Positions 8,025 through 16,600 of a stretch of 64,000 nucleotides of DNA are shown here, piece by piece. The DNA lies in NCBI GenBank assembly GCA_002492465.1, contig DKYT01000019.1, forward strand, positions 1,000 to 64,999, written 5' to 3'. The notes below the pieces were generated by a model. The model saw only the letters and a list, made by a program, of their open reading frames with translations, made no database searches and was not told where the DNA came from. The position numbers and the translations under genes were made by a program. Position 1 is the stretch's first letter. Each line of letters starts with the position of its first letter. This DNA comes from Lachnospiraceae bacterium UBA7093. GTDB taxonomy: Bacteria > Bacillota > Clostridia > Lachnospirales > Lachnospiraceae.

Positions 8025-9272
8025 ATGAGCAGTGAAATCAGAGACATTCATTTAGCCGAATCAGGGGAGCGCAAGATCGAATGGGTAAAAAGAAATTGCG
8101 ACCTGCTTCGAACACTGGAGGAGGAATTTGAAAAGACAAAACCCTTTGCAGGCAAAAAAATTGCGCTTTCCGTGCATCTGGAGGCAAAAACGGCATATTT
8201 GTGCCTGGTGCTGAACGCCGGGGGAGCGGAGATGTTTGTAACAGGCTCCAACCCTTTGTCAACCCAGGATGATGTGGCGGCTGCATTGGTTAAGGCTGGG
8301 CTTGAGGTTCACGCATGGTACGGTAGTACGCCGGATGAATACAATGCCCATATCCGTCACGTTCTGGAGGCGGGACCTAATATTATCATCGATGACGGCG
8401 GCGATTTGGTAAATATGGTGCATACCCGGATGCCCGAGCTGATACCCAATATTATTGGCGGATGTGAGGAAACCACTACAGGTATTATCCGCCTGGAGGC
8501 AATGGATAAAGCGGGAGAATTGAAATTCCCTATGGTCCGCGTAAACAATGCAGACTGTAAGCATTTGTTTGATAATCGCTATGGAACCGGTCAGTCTGTA
8601 TGGGATGGCATTAACCGGACCACAAACCTGATCGTTGCCGGTAAGATTGTGGTAGTGGCAGGGTATGGATGGTGCGGAAAGGGAACCGCAATGCGTGCAA
8701 AAGGTCTTGGCGCAAGAGTGATTGTCACGGAGATCGATCCCATCAAGGCGATCGAGGCTGTTATGGATGGATTTGACGTAATGCCTATGAAGGAAGCGGC
8801 AAAGGTGGGCGATTTCTTTGTAACCGTTACGGGCTGTGATAAGGTAATCGATGAAGAAGATTTCCAGGTAATGAAGGACGGCGCAATCCTCTGCAACGCA
8901 GGTCATTTTGACTGTGAGATCGATATGGCAAGACTTCGTGAGATTGCAGTGGAGACAAGAGAGCAGAGAAAGAACATTATGGGCTATAAGCTTCCTACAG
9001 GACAGTGGATTTTTGTTCTGGCGGAAGGTCGGCTGGTGAATCTTGCGGCAGGGGACGGACACCCGGCGGAGATTATGGATATGAGCTTTGCCATTCAGGC
9101 ATTGTCGGCAAAATATCTGGTAGAGCATGGAAAAGAGCTTACAGAGAAGCTGATCGATGTGCCTAAGGCGGTAGATCAGGATGTGGCAAAGAGAAAACTT
9201 GCTTTCCTTGGAAAGGAAATCGATGTTCTGACGCCGGAACAGGAGAAATATTTAAACAGCTATACGGTATAA
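8025..9272 (+). CDS. ahcY: adenosylhomocysteinase family enzyme (possibly S-inosylhomocysteine hydrolase)
   Basis: NAD-dependent SahH-family hydrolase, 415 residues, strong ribosome site AAGGAGG. Visible motifs: the substrate-domain SNPLSTQDD, DDGGDLVN, the Lys and Asp-Asn of CKHLFDNRYG, the Rossmann motif VVVAGYGWCGKG, CNAGHFDCEID, and the C-terminal GDGHPAEIMDMSFA. It is the shorter archaeal/Thermotoga-like subtype (FDNRYGTGQS instead of the eukaryotic YGCRES, and without the roughly 40-residue insert). Because a deaminase is encoded 12 bases upstream, the real substrate may be S-inosylhomocysteine, as shown for the methanogen DadD plus SIHH route. Either way the product is homocysteine for methionine and SAM recycling. 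Confidence 0.92.
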   Translation: MSSEIRDIHLAESGERKIEWVKRNCDLLRTLEEEFEKTKPFAGKKIALSVHLEAKTAYLCLVLNAGGAEMFVTGSNPLSTQDDVAAALVKAGLEVHAWYGSTPDEYNAHIRHVLEAGPNIIIDDGGDLVNMVHTRMPELIPNIIGGCEETTTGIIRLEAMDKAGELKFPMVRVNNADCKHLFDNRYGTGQSVWDGINRTTNLIVAGKIVVVAGYGWCGKGTAMRAKGLGARVIVTEIDPIKAIEAVMDGFDVMPMKEAAKVGDFFVTVTGCDKVIDEEDFQVMKDGAILCNAGHFDCEIDMARLREIAVETREQRKNIMGYKLPTGQWIFVLAEGRLVNLAAGDGHPAEIMDMSFAIQALSAKYLVEHGKELTEKLIDVPKAVDQDVAKRKLAFLGKEIDVLTPEQEKYLNSYTV

Positions 9273-9315
9273 TTGACTGATTGAAAAAATAATATATTTT
9301 CTGAAAAAATAAACT

Positions 9316-9369
9316 ATTGCGCAATAATGTCTTATGATTTACTATATAAATATAACATTATTGCGCAAT
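9316..9369. promoter_or_regulatory. double palindrome (two ATTGCGCAAT sites in a 15-bp inverted repeat)
   Basis: Each arm of a 15-bp perfect inverted repeat (9316-9330 and 9355-9369) contains the 10-bp palindrome ATTGCGCAAT (9316-9325 and 9360-9369), with centres 44 bp apart. The AT-rich stretch between them holds TATATA/TATAAA-like -10 sequences, and the phosphoribosyltransferase-like gene starts 22 bases after the second site. This looks like a pair of operators flanking a promoter. Because four T follow the right arm, it could alternatively be the ahcY terminator. Confidence 0.6.
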
Positions 9370-9391
9370 TTTAACGTAAGGGGGTATGTCT

Positions 9392-10036
9392 ATGCATAAT
9401 AAAGCTATTAAAATTCAATCAAAAAAACATCCCAATGTTGTTTTAAAGGCAATTCCGGGACATTTTGTAACGCCCAACTCGCATGTAAATTATTTTTTGG
9501 ACATGGCAACCTTGAAATGCAGGTTAAGCGAGGCTTCTGCGGCGGCGAAGGCGCTCAGCGAGCAGATATCGGCAACTACGGTGGTAGACACCATCGTTTG
9601 TATCGACGGATGTGAAATCATAGGCGCTTTTTTGGCGGAGGATCTGACCAGGGCAGGGGTTTACTCTATGAACTCCCACAATACCATTTATATTGTCACA
9701 CCTGAATATGTAAATTCCGGTCAGCTTGTGTTCAGAGAAAATATCATTCCCATGATTCGGGATAAAAATATCCTGCTGCTTCTGGCGTCTGCAACCACGG
9801 GACAGACGATTGTTAAAGCGTCCCAGGCGCTGAGTTATTACGGAGCCAAGATCAGCGGTATCAGCGCTGTTTTCAGCGCGGCAAACAGCGCCATGGGAAT
9901 TCCCATTAAATCCTTGTTTACAATTACCGATATACCGGATTATAAGACCTATAACCCTGAGGGCTGTTCTCTTTGCAGAGATGGAAATAAAATAGACGCT
10001 TTTGCAAATGGGTTCGGATATTCCATTTCAAATTAA
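9392..10036 (+). CDS. orotate phosphoribosyltransferase-like protein with altered PRPP motif
   Basis: A 214-residue PRTase-fold protein. ATG 9392 is chosen because TAAGGGGG (9377-9384) is 7 bases before it; the in-frame ATG 9386 is too close. The fold shows as VVDTIVCIDGCEIIGAFLAEDL (split strand and hood) and the position of the PRPP loop. However, the loop reads NILLLLASATTGQT: TTG-x-T is kept, while the two acidic residues of the usual DDVITTGGT are replaced (LASA). The C terminus has a Cys pair (GCSLCRDG) seen in OPRT-like proteins. It may have lost PRPP transfer and act in binding or regulation, or use another substrate. It is probably controlled by the palindromes upstream. Confidence 0.7.
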   Translation: MHNKAIKIQSKKHPNVVLKAIPGHFVTPNSHVNYFLDMATLKCRLSEASAAAKALSEQISATTVVDTIVCIDGCEIIGAFLAEDLTRAGVYSMNSHNTIYIVTPEYVNSGQLVFRENIIPMIRDKNILLLLASATTGQTIVKASQALSYYGAKISGISAVFSAANSAMGIPIKSLFTITDIPDYKTYNPEGCSLCRDGNKIDAFANGFGYSISN

Positions 10037-10047
10037 GAAAAAATAAA

Positions 10048-10083
10048 AGAGAGTGGATGGTTTTATCCCATTCACTCTCTTTT
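10048..10083. terminator. bidirectional terminator between PRTase-like gene and rubredoxin
   Basis: The stem AGAGAGTGGATGG (10048-10060) pairs with 10068-10080 with one G-U pair. T4 follows on the plus strand and A4 precedes on the left, so it can serve the plus-strand gene and the converging minus-strand rubredoxin operon. Confidence 0.8.
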
Positions 10084-10090
10084 CATGTTA

Positions 10091-10264
10091 TTAGTTATAA
10101 TTGTCAATGCAAGGCTGGAACATATCTTTGCTTACGCCGCACAGAGGGCAGCACCAGTCGTCCGGAAGATCCTCAAAAGCGGTTCCAGGAGCGATTCCAT
10201 GCTCAGGGTCGCCTACTGCAGGATCATAAGTATAACCACAGGGATTGCAAAAATATTTTTTCAT
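10091..10264 (-). CDS. rubredoxin
   Basis: A 57-residue iron-sulfur-like electron carrier: MKKYFCNPCGYTYDP at the N terminus and DDWCCPLCGVSKDMF near residue 36. The two C-x2-C pairs that bind one iron are both complete, and the aromatic core (Y, Y, F, W) is present. It is the last gene of the perR-rubrerythrin-rubredoxin unit. Rubredoxin is the known electron donor to rubrerythrin-type peroxidases in anaerobes, so this pair would reduce hydrogen peroxide in the cytoplasm. Confidence 0.93.
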   Translation of the reverse strand: MKKYFCNPCGYTYDPAVGDPEHGIAPGTAFEDLPDDWCCPLCGVSKDMFQPCIDNYN

Positions 10265-10289
10265 AGCATTATCTTCCTTTCAAATGTTT

Positions 10290-10829
10290 TTAGTTAAAAT
10301 ATCTCTTTAAGAGACCTTCAAATGCCTTGCCGTGTCTTGCCTCGTCGCGTGCCATTTCATGAACGGTGTCATGGATAGCGTCAAGGTTAGCGGCTTTTGC
10401 TCTCTTTGCCAGGTCAAACTTGCCTGCGGTAGCGCCATTTTCAGCTTCTACTCTCATTTCAAGGTTTTTCTTGGTGGAGTCAGTTACAACTTCCCCTAAC
10501 AGCTCGGCAAATTTTGCAGCGTGCTCAGCTTCTTCCCATGCTGCCTTTTCCCAGTATAAACCGATTTCAGGATAGCCTTCTCTGTGAGCTACTCTTGCCA
10601 TTGCAAGGTACATGCCGACTTCTGAGCATTCGCCGTTGAAGTTAGCTCTCAGATCTTCAAGGATATCTTCACTTACGCCCTGCGCAACGCCTACTACATG
10701 CTCGGCAGCCCATGTCTTATCAGCGCCCTGTGCTGTGAATTTCTCTGCGGGCGCATTACATACGGGACATTTCTCCGGTGCAGAGTCTCCTTCGTGAACA
10801 TAACCACATACCTGACATACAAATTTCAT
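10290..10829 (-). CDS. reverse-order rubrerythrin (rubredoxin domain first)
   Basis: A 179-residue non-haem di-iron peroxidase. The start MKFVCQVCGYVHEG is set by AAGGAGA just upstream. The rubredoxin-like domain is N-terminal (CQVCGY...CPVCNAPAEKF, residues 5-28) and the ferritin-like di-iron domain follows (ECSEVGMYLAMARVA, YWEKAAWEEAEHAAKFAELL, HEMARDEARHGKAFEGLL). Classical rubrerythrin has the opposite domain order. This arrangement matches the reverse rubrerythrins of clostridia, which act as NADH-linked peroxidases with rubredoxin. It lies 23 bases after the PerR stop and 25 before rubredoxin, so induction on loss of PerR repression is likely. Confidence 0.92.
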   Translation of the reverse strand: MKFVCQVCGYVHEGDSAPEKCPVCNAPAEKFTAQGADKTWAAEHVVGVAQGVSEDILEDLRANFNGECSEVGMYLAMARVAHREGYPEIGLYWEKAAWEEAEHAAKFAELLGEVVTDSTKKNLEMRVEAENGATAGKFDLAKRAKAANLDAIHDTVHEMARDEARHGKAFEGLLKRYFN

Positions 10830-10852
10830 AATACTTGTCTCCTTTTCTTTAT

Positions 10853-11242
10853 TTATATAATTTTTTGGATGCACTTATTACAATGACCGTAAAAATAGGT
10901 TACGTGCCCTTCGATTTTACCCTCAAAGGATTTACCGGCAGCTTCTGTTAAATGTTCCATAAGAGGCATCTCCAGATCCATTACCCTTCCGCATTCGGAA
11001 CAGACAAAATGGTAATGAGGAGAAGTATCATAATCAAAGCGATCCACACCGTCACCCACACGAAGTCTTGCAATCTCGCCAAGATCGGCAAGGAGAGTAA
11101 GGTTTCGGTATACGGTTCCCAGACTGATGTTAGGAAAAGACTGCCGGACATTTGTATAAACAATTTCAGCAGTGGGATGGTCTTTTCGAGTGGACAAAAA
11201 CGCTTTGATGGAATCGCGCTGCCTGCTGTGTTTCAAATTCAT
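10853..11242 (-). CDS. perR: peroxide-responsive Fur-family repressor PerR
   Basis: A 129-residue Fur-family regulator with an N-terminal winged helix (SLGTVYRNLTLLADLGEIARL) and a C-terminal dimer domain. The residues of the PerR regulatory metal site can be read: the His of DHPTAEIVY, the Asp of DRFDYDTSPHYHFVC (an Asp here, as in PerR, where Fur has Glu) and the HYH pair. Two CxxC pairs (CSEC, CNKC) form the structural zinc site. It heads the operon with rubrerythrin and rubredoxin and has a palindrome over its own transcription start, so it probably represses itself and the two defence genes. Confidence 0.9.
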   Translation of the reverse strand: MNLKHSRQRDSIKAFLSTRKDHPTAEIVYTNVRQSFPNISLGTVYRNLTLLADLGEIARLRVGDGVDRFDYDTSPHYHFVCSECGRVMDLEMPLMEHLTEAAGKSFEGKIEGHVTYFYGHCNKCIQKII

Positions 11243-11264
11243 ACGGTTTCCCTTTGATTTAAAA

Positions 11265-11279
11265 TCAGTAATCGTTACT
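11265..11279. promoter_or_regulatory. Fur/PerR-type operator
   Basis: CAGTAATCGTTACTG is a 7-1-7 dyad with one mismatched pair, the geometry of Fur/PerR boxes. It lies directly downstream of the perR -10 element, over the expected transcription start, and so would block transcription of perR-rbr-rubredoxin. Confidence 0.7.
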
Positions 11280-11283
11280 GTTT

Positions 11284-11312
11284 TATTATACCTTTTTTAA
11301 AAATTGTGTCAA
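11284..11312 (-). promoter_or_regulatory. sigma-A promoter of the perR operon
   Basis: On the minus strand TTGACA (11312-11307), a 17-base spacer and TATAAT (11289-11284) match the consensus perfectly. The PerR-like dyad follows immediately. Confidence 0.88.
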
Positions 11313-11387
11313 GATTCATTTATGACAATTTATAAATTTTTTATAGATTCCTCTATTCTTTAATGAGCAACTTTTTATTGCATGTGA

Positions 11388-11393
11388 TATAAT
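11388..11393 (+). promoter_or_regulatory. extended -10 promoter of the histidine kinase operon
   Basis: TGATATAAT forms an extended -10 element ending 41 bases before the kinase start. No good -35 is seen at 17 bases, which is common for extended -10 promoters. It lies about 75 bases from the divergent perR promoter. Confidence 0.5.
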
Positions 11394-11434
11394 CGGTATA
11401 AAAGACAGACCGTAAGCGAGGGCAGAAGTGTAAA

Positions 11435-12913
11435 ATGAAATTTAAAACCAGATTGGTTATAACATTTTTGACTATTATTTTACTTCCACTGGTACTTGCC
11501 TGCATTGTTTTCCTTTTTATTGGGGGATACCTTGTTAAGGAACAGGAGGAATACGGATTCAGGAACAAGGATTACAATATGCTCATCGACCCCACACAGG
11601 CATCCAGATTGATTTCTGATGAAATATTCCTGCAGGTGGACGAGATTCTTGAAAAAGATTCTTCCGGGCTGGAGAAGGAAAATGTCCTTTCAGGAATCAA
11701 TGAAAAGATCGTTAACAAGGCTTCCTATATTATCGTTCGCAAAGGAGAAGAACTTTACTATACAGGAAATGAACTGGCGGCAAAGCAGATTTTTGACAAG
11801 CTGCCGGATTTCGCGGAAGAAAACATATGGCAGCAGCAGGAACAGAGTATCTATTATGACGACATGAAAAAGCTGGTCAGGCAAATGGATTTTTATTTCT
11901 CTGATGGAAGTGAAGGAAGCTTCTTTGTAATCACCAGAGCCAATTCCATTATATCCAGAAAGCTGTTTGTGGATATGGCGATTGCCATTATGGTGATTTT
12001 GATTTTTACCAGTATGTTTCTCACCAATTGGATCAGCCATGGGGTTTTTGCTCCCATCAATCAGCTCAATATCGCCATGCAGAATATTGCGGAAGGAAAC
12101 CTGGAATATATGCTTCCGGATAAGGACGATGGGGAAATAGGAGATCTTTACCGAAATTATGAAGATATGAGGCTGCGCCTGAAAGAATCTACAGATGAAA
12201 AGATTCTGGCGGAGAAGCAGAATAAGGAACTGGTGAGCAATATTTCTCACGATTTGAAAACGCCTATTACGGCAATTAAAGGTTATGTGGAAGGTATTAT
12301 GGACGGCGTAGCGGATACGCCGGAGAAAATTGATAAATATATCCGAACCATATATAATAAAGCAAACGATATGGACAGGCTGATCAATGAGCTTACAGTC
12401 TATTCAGGAATAGACTCCAATCGAATTCCCTACCATTTTCATAAGATCAATATTTCCGAATATTTCAGAGATTGTATCGAGGAAGTGGGGCTTGATCTGG
12501 AATCTAAAAATATAGAATTAAATTATGCTAATCTGGTAGATCCTAATACGCTGATCATAGCCGATCCGGAGCAGCTGAAACGGGTAATCAATAATATTAT
12601 TGGGAACAGTATTAAATATCTGGATAAGCCGAAAGGAGAGATCGATATCCGGATCCTGGATGAAATAGATTCCATCCGGGTGGAGATCGAGGATAACGGA
12701 AAGGGAATTGCGGCAAAGGATCTGCCTAAAATATTTGAACGTTTTTACAGATCCGATGCCTCCAGAAATTCAGCGCAGGGAGGGAGCGGAATAGGACTTT
12801 CCATTGTAAAGAAAATCGTGGAGGATCACGGCGGATATATTTGGGCTACCAGTAAGGAAGGAGAAGGAACCTGTATGCACTTTGTAGTCCGGAAGTATCA
12901 GGAATCGGAGTAG
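11435..12913 (+). CDS. membrane sensor histidine kinase
   Basis: A 492-residue sensor kinase. Membrane segments at about 7-34 and 178-200 enclose an extracytoplasmic sensor of about 145 residues. A HAMP linker (to about 250), the HisKA box SNISHDLKTP with phospho-acceptor His272 and a HATPase domain follow (N box RVINNIIGNSIKYL; G1 VEDNGKGI; G2 GGSGIGLSIVKKIV). The stimulus cannot be read from the sequence. The start has only a weak ribosome site (GAGGG). The cognate OmpR-type regulator starts 56 bases downstream, so the two form one two-component system. Confidence 0.93.
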   Translation: MKFKTRLVITFLTIILLPLVLACIVFLFIGGYLVKEQEEYGFRNKDYNMLIDPTQASRLISDEIFLQVDEILEKDSSGLEKENVLSGINEKIVNKASYIIVRKGEELYYTGNELAAKQIFDKLPDFAEENIWQQQEQSIYYDDMKKLVRQMDFYFSDGSEGSFFVITRANSIISRKLFVDMAIAIMVILIFTSMFLTNWISHGVFAPINQLNIAMQNIAEGNLEYMLPDKDDGEIGDLYRNYEDMRLRLKESTDEKILAEKQNKELVSNISHDLKTPITAIKGYVEGIMDGVADTPEKIDKYIRTIYNKANDMDRLINELTVYSGIDSNRIPYHFHKINISEYFRDCIEEVGLDLESKNIELNYANLVDPNTLIIADPEQLKRVINNIIGNSIKYLDKPKGEIDIRILDEIDSIRVEIEDNGKGIAAKDLPKIFERFYRSDASRNSAQGGSGIGLSIVKKIVEDHGGYIWATSKEGEGTCMHFVVRKYQESE

Positions 12914-12969
12914 AAATACAGTTGTAAGTATACAACAGGTTAAAAGGAATAAAAGTTGGAGGAAACCAA

Positions 12970-13659
12970 ATGAGCAGAATTTTAATTATCGAGGACGAAG
13001 AAGCAATTGCCGATCTGGAGAAAGACTATTTGGAGTTAAGCGGATTTGAGGTAAAGATCTGCAATAAGGGAGACGAAGGCTTACAGACGGCGATGGCGGA
13101 GGAATTTGATCTGATCGTGCTGGATCTGATGCTGCCCGGTATGGATGGGTTTGAAATTTGTAAGCGCATCAGAGAGGAAAAGAATATCCCCATCATTATG
13201 GTGTCGGCGAAAAAGGATGATATCGATAAGATCAGGGGTCTGGGCTTAGGGGCTGATGATTATATGACCAAGCCTTTCAGCCCCAGCGAACTGGTGGCAA
13301 GGGTCAAGGCGCATATGGCAAGGTATGACAGGCTGGTGGGTTCTACCCAAAAGAATAACGATATTATTGAGATCCGCGGCATACGTATAGATAAGACGGC
13401 AAGAAGAGTAATCGTTGACGGGGTGGAAAAGGCATTTACAGGAAAAGAATTTGATCTTCTTACTTTCCTGGCGGAACATCCCAATCATGTATATACCAAG
13501 GAAGAGCTGTTCCGGGAAATCTGGGATATGGATTCCATTGGCGATATTGCAACGGTGACGGTGCACATTAAAAAAATCCGGGAAAAAATTGAATATGATT
13601 CTGCAAAGCCCCAGTATATTGAAACCATATGGGGGGTAGGATATCGGTTTAAGGTCTGA
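12970..13659 (+). CDS. OmpR/PhoB-family response regulator
   Basis: A 229-residue DNA-binding regulator with ribosome site GGAGG (12958-12962). The receiver domain has acidic pocket E8-D9-E10, phospho-acceptor Asp52 in VLDLMLPGMDG and Lys101 in MTKPFSP. The C-terminal winged helix (about 130-229) ends in the usual QYIETIWGVGYRFKV. It pairs with the upstream kinase. The TPR/J-like gene follows after 23 bases and may belong to the same transcript, so the two-component system might control the chaperone pair. Confidence 0.94.
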   Translation: MSRILIIEDEEAIADLEKDYLELSGFEVKICNKGDEGLQTAMAEEFDLIVLDLMLPGMDGFEICKRIREEKNIPIIMVSAKKDDIDKIRGLGLGADDYMTKPFSPSELVARVKAHMARYDRLVGSTQKNNDIIEIRGIRIDKTARRVIVDGVEKAFTGKEFDLLTFLAEHPNHVYTKEELFREIWDMDSIGDIATVTVHIKKIREKIEYDSAKPQYIETIWGVGYRFKV

Positions 13660-13682
13660 AAGGAGTATGAGGGGGCTTATAA

Positions 13683-16600
13683 ATGGAAAAGGAACTGATA
13701 TTTCAAATTCTGGGCATTCCTGAAACCAGGGAGGAAGAGGTGGTCAGGAATGCCTACAGAGAAATTCTCAAAAGGACAAATCCGGAGGATGATCCGGAGG
13801 GCTTTAAGCGATTGCGGCAAGCCTATGAGGAGGCTGTCAGGCTGATATCCAAGCCGGAAACAGAGGAAGAAAAGGCAGCGCTTAAAAATGATGTAGATCT
13901 TTGGATCGACCGGGTAGATCAACTCTACCAGGATCTTTTTTTGCGTCCTGACGCGGACAGGTGGAAGGAAATTCTTGGGGATCCTGTCTGCGAGGGATTG
14001 GATACAGGCTTGGAAGCAAGAGAGAAAATGATCGTATTCCTGATGGATCACAGCAATCTGCCCCATGAGATCTGGAAACTGATAGACCAGGTTTTTCAGA
14101 TTACGGCTGATATAGAAGCATTGAAGGAAAAATATCCCGTTAATTTTCTCAATTACATGAAATATTACGTGGAAAACGATACTTTTATTCCTTACCGGCT
14201 GTTTGTTCCCAGGGAGGACGCTTTAACAGAAGGTCCTTTTAACGGCGACGGATACATAAATGAGTATCTTCAGATCAAAAGACAGGTAGACAACAGAGAA
14301 ATAGAAGGATGTCTGCAAAAACTGGAGGATTTGAAAGGCTTTGGCATTTATCATCCCTATGAGGATGTCGAGAGACTGCGTATCTATGGGGAAGAAAAAA
14401 GGGAAGAAGAAGGACGTTCCCTTGCAGAGGAACTTTTGGAAAGGTACGAAGACGATACTTACGTGCAGCTTTATGCAGGGCAGATCCTGTGGGCTGTAGG
14501 CGAGAAGGATCGCGCCTATGGTCTGTGGAAAGGTATTTTGGAGAGATGGAAGGACCATTATATGGCGAAGTATTTCTCCGTAAAACATCTGATGGATCAA
14601 AAGGACTTTTTTAATGCAAGAGAGCTTTTGATCGATCTGCTGGATGTGAATGAAAGGGACGAGGAGTTAATTTCCTTCCTTCATACAGTGAATGATGAAT
14701 TGATCAAGGAATTTAGAGGCATGCTGGAGGAGGGGCGCGAGGATCCCCGCTTTCCGGGCAATGATCTGAAAATCAGGCTGGGAAGATGCCTTTTCCAAAA
14801 TGAAAGAATGGACGAGGCTTTTCAGGTGATGGACAGCTTTTCTCCGGAGCCTTCGGAGGAGTGCAAATATTACAATCTATATGCCCAGCTCCTTTATCAG
14901 GTTAAGCGCTATGAAGAAGCGCTGCCCTACCTGCGCAAATGGCTGGAGCTGGTGGAGGGGCTGACGGATGACGGAACTCTGGAGACCCAGAGGCAGATGA
15001 AAAGGAAACCGGTAATCCATGCGTTAATCAGTTGCTGCCATTATGAGCTGAAGGAGGATGAGGAAGGGGAAAAAGAGGCTGAGCTTGCCATCAAGGAAGC
15101 GGCAAACAAGCAGGATAAGACCAAAAATATGCATTATTATGCAAACCGTCTGCTTGTCTCCAAAAAGTATGAAAAAGCGGTAGATTTGTGCGACCAGCTG
15201 ATTCAGGAGGAAGAAGGCTATTATCCCGCATACCTGATCCGGCAGGAGGCATGCTACCATATGAGAAGAGCGCAGCAGGTGGTGGATGATTATCATAAGG
15301 CGGTAAGAATTTTTGCCGGATTTTATATGCCTTATTTGTTTGCCACCAAGATATTTTTTGAGTATGGGCAGTATCAGGATGCAAAGGGAGTGCTGGATTT
15401 CGCCCATGAGAATAACGTGGAATTCTCAGACGAAATGCTCCTTTACGAGGCTAAGGTGCTAAGGTGCCTGTCCGAAAGCAGGGAGGACAGAATCCGTCCC
15501 AGAGAGATTCTGGCACAGCTTGCAGGCAAAAACGACAAGGGACAGTGTCAGCTGGAGGACAAATCGGAGATCGAATTTGAAAAAGGCTTGTTGTGCTGGA
15601 ACGATGGGGAGATGGACAGGGCGCTTTCCTTCTTAAACGAGGCGATTCGGAAGAATCCCTCCCGTGACCAGTACCGTATTGTGCGGGGGCATATTTACCT
15701 GGATATGAAAAAGTACGAGAAGGCACTGGCGGAATACCGTGCCTGTGCCAAATCCTATCAGAATGCTCCTGAGCTTTATTATAATAAAGGGTGCGCCCAC
15801 GAAGGGCTTGGGGAAATCGATGCGGCGATCGAAGCCTTTAAGAAGACCCTTACGCTGGACGACCGGTACCGGAATACCAATCACAAACTCTACAATATTT
15901 ATAAGGTAAGATACAACGAGAAAAACCGCAGGGAAGATTATGAGCAGGCGCTTTATTACATTAACAGGCGGCTGGAAATCAGGGAAACCGCTTCCGCGTA
16001 TTTTTATCGTGCCATGCTTTATCACGACTCGGCACAGGAAGAGTTGTCCTTAAAAGATTATGGGAAATATCTGGAAGAGGAGAAAGAAGATTTTGCCGCC
16101 TACAGCAACATGGGCTTTTGCTACAGGGCGCTGGGAGAGTACGAGAAAGCTTTGGAATTTTTTCAGAAGGCAAAGGAGGTCATGGAGAAAAAGACCGACA
16201 GCAGCAGACCTTACTATCAAAGCGGAATGTGCTACAAAGCCATGGAAAAATATCAGGAGGCGCTTGCCTGTTTTGAAGAGGGCGCCGGGATTTTCCCCGA
16301 GGACGGCAGCTTCCTGGAGGAAATGGGGAATATTTATATGCTGCTGAAGGAATATGACAAGGCGATTGAAGCCTATGAAAAGATGATGCCGTTAAACAGC
16401 GACGCATATCTTGATCTTGCATGGGTGTGGTATGAAAAGGGGAAGCTTAGAAAGGGTATTAGAATTTTAAAGAACGGTATTAATAAGACAGAGGATTCAA
16501 ATAAACCGGGACTTTATAGCGATTTGGGGGATCTTTATTTTGATACCCTTTATTATAATAAGGCGCTGAAGGCATATCAGAAAGCAATTTTCCTGGAGAA

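Noticed and set aside
8259..9128. Minus-strand open frame of about 290 codons opposite ahcY
   Set aside because: It lies entirely inside a well-conserved gene and reads as low-complexity His/Cys/Arg-rich sequence typical of an antisense frame.
10057..10297. Two short plus-strand open frames over the rubredoxin region
   Set aside because: The minus strand encodes a complete rubredoxin with both C-x2-C pairs; the plus-strand frames are its shadow.
11435..13659. Recent duplication of the two-component systems at 11435-13659 and 40093-42215
   Set aside because: Architecture is the same but the sensor domains and linker sequences differ widely; they look like separate members of a common family.
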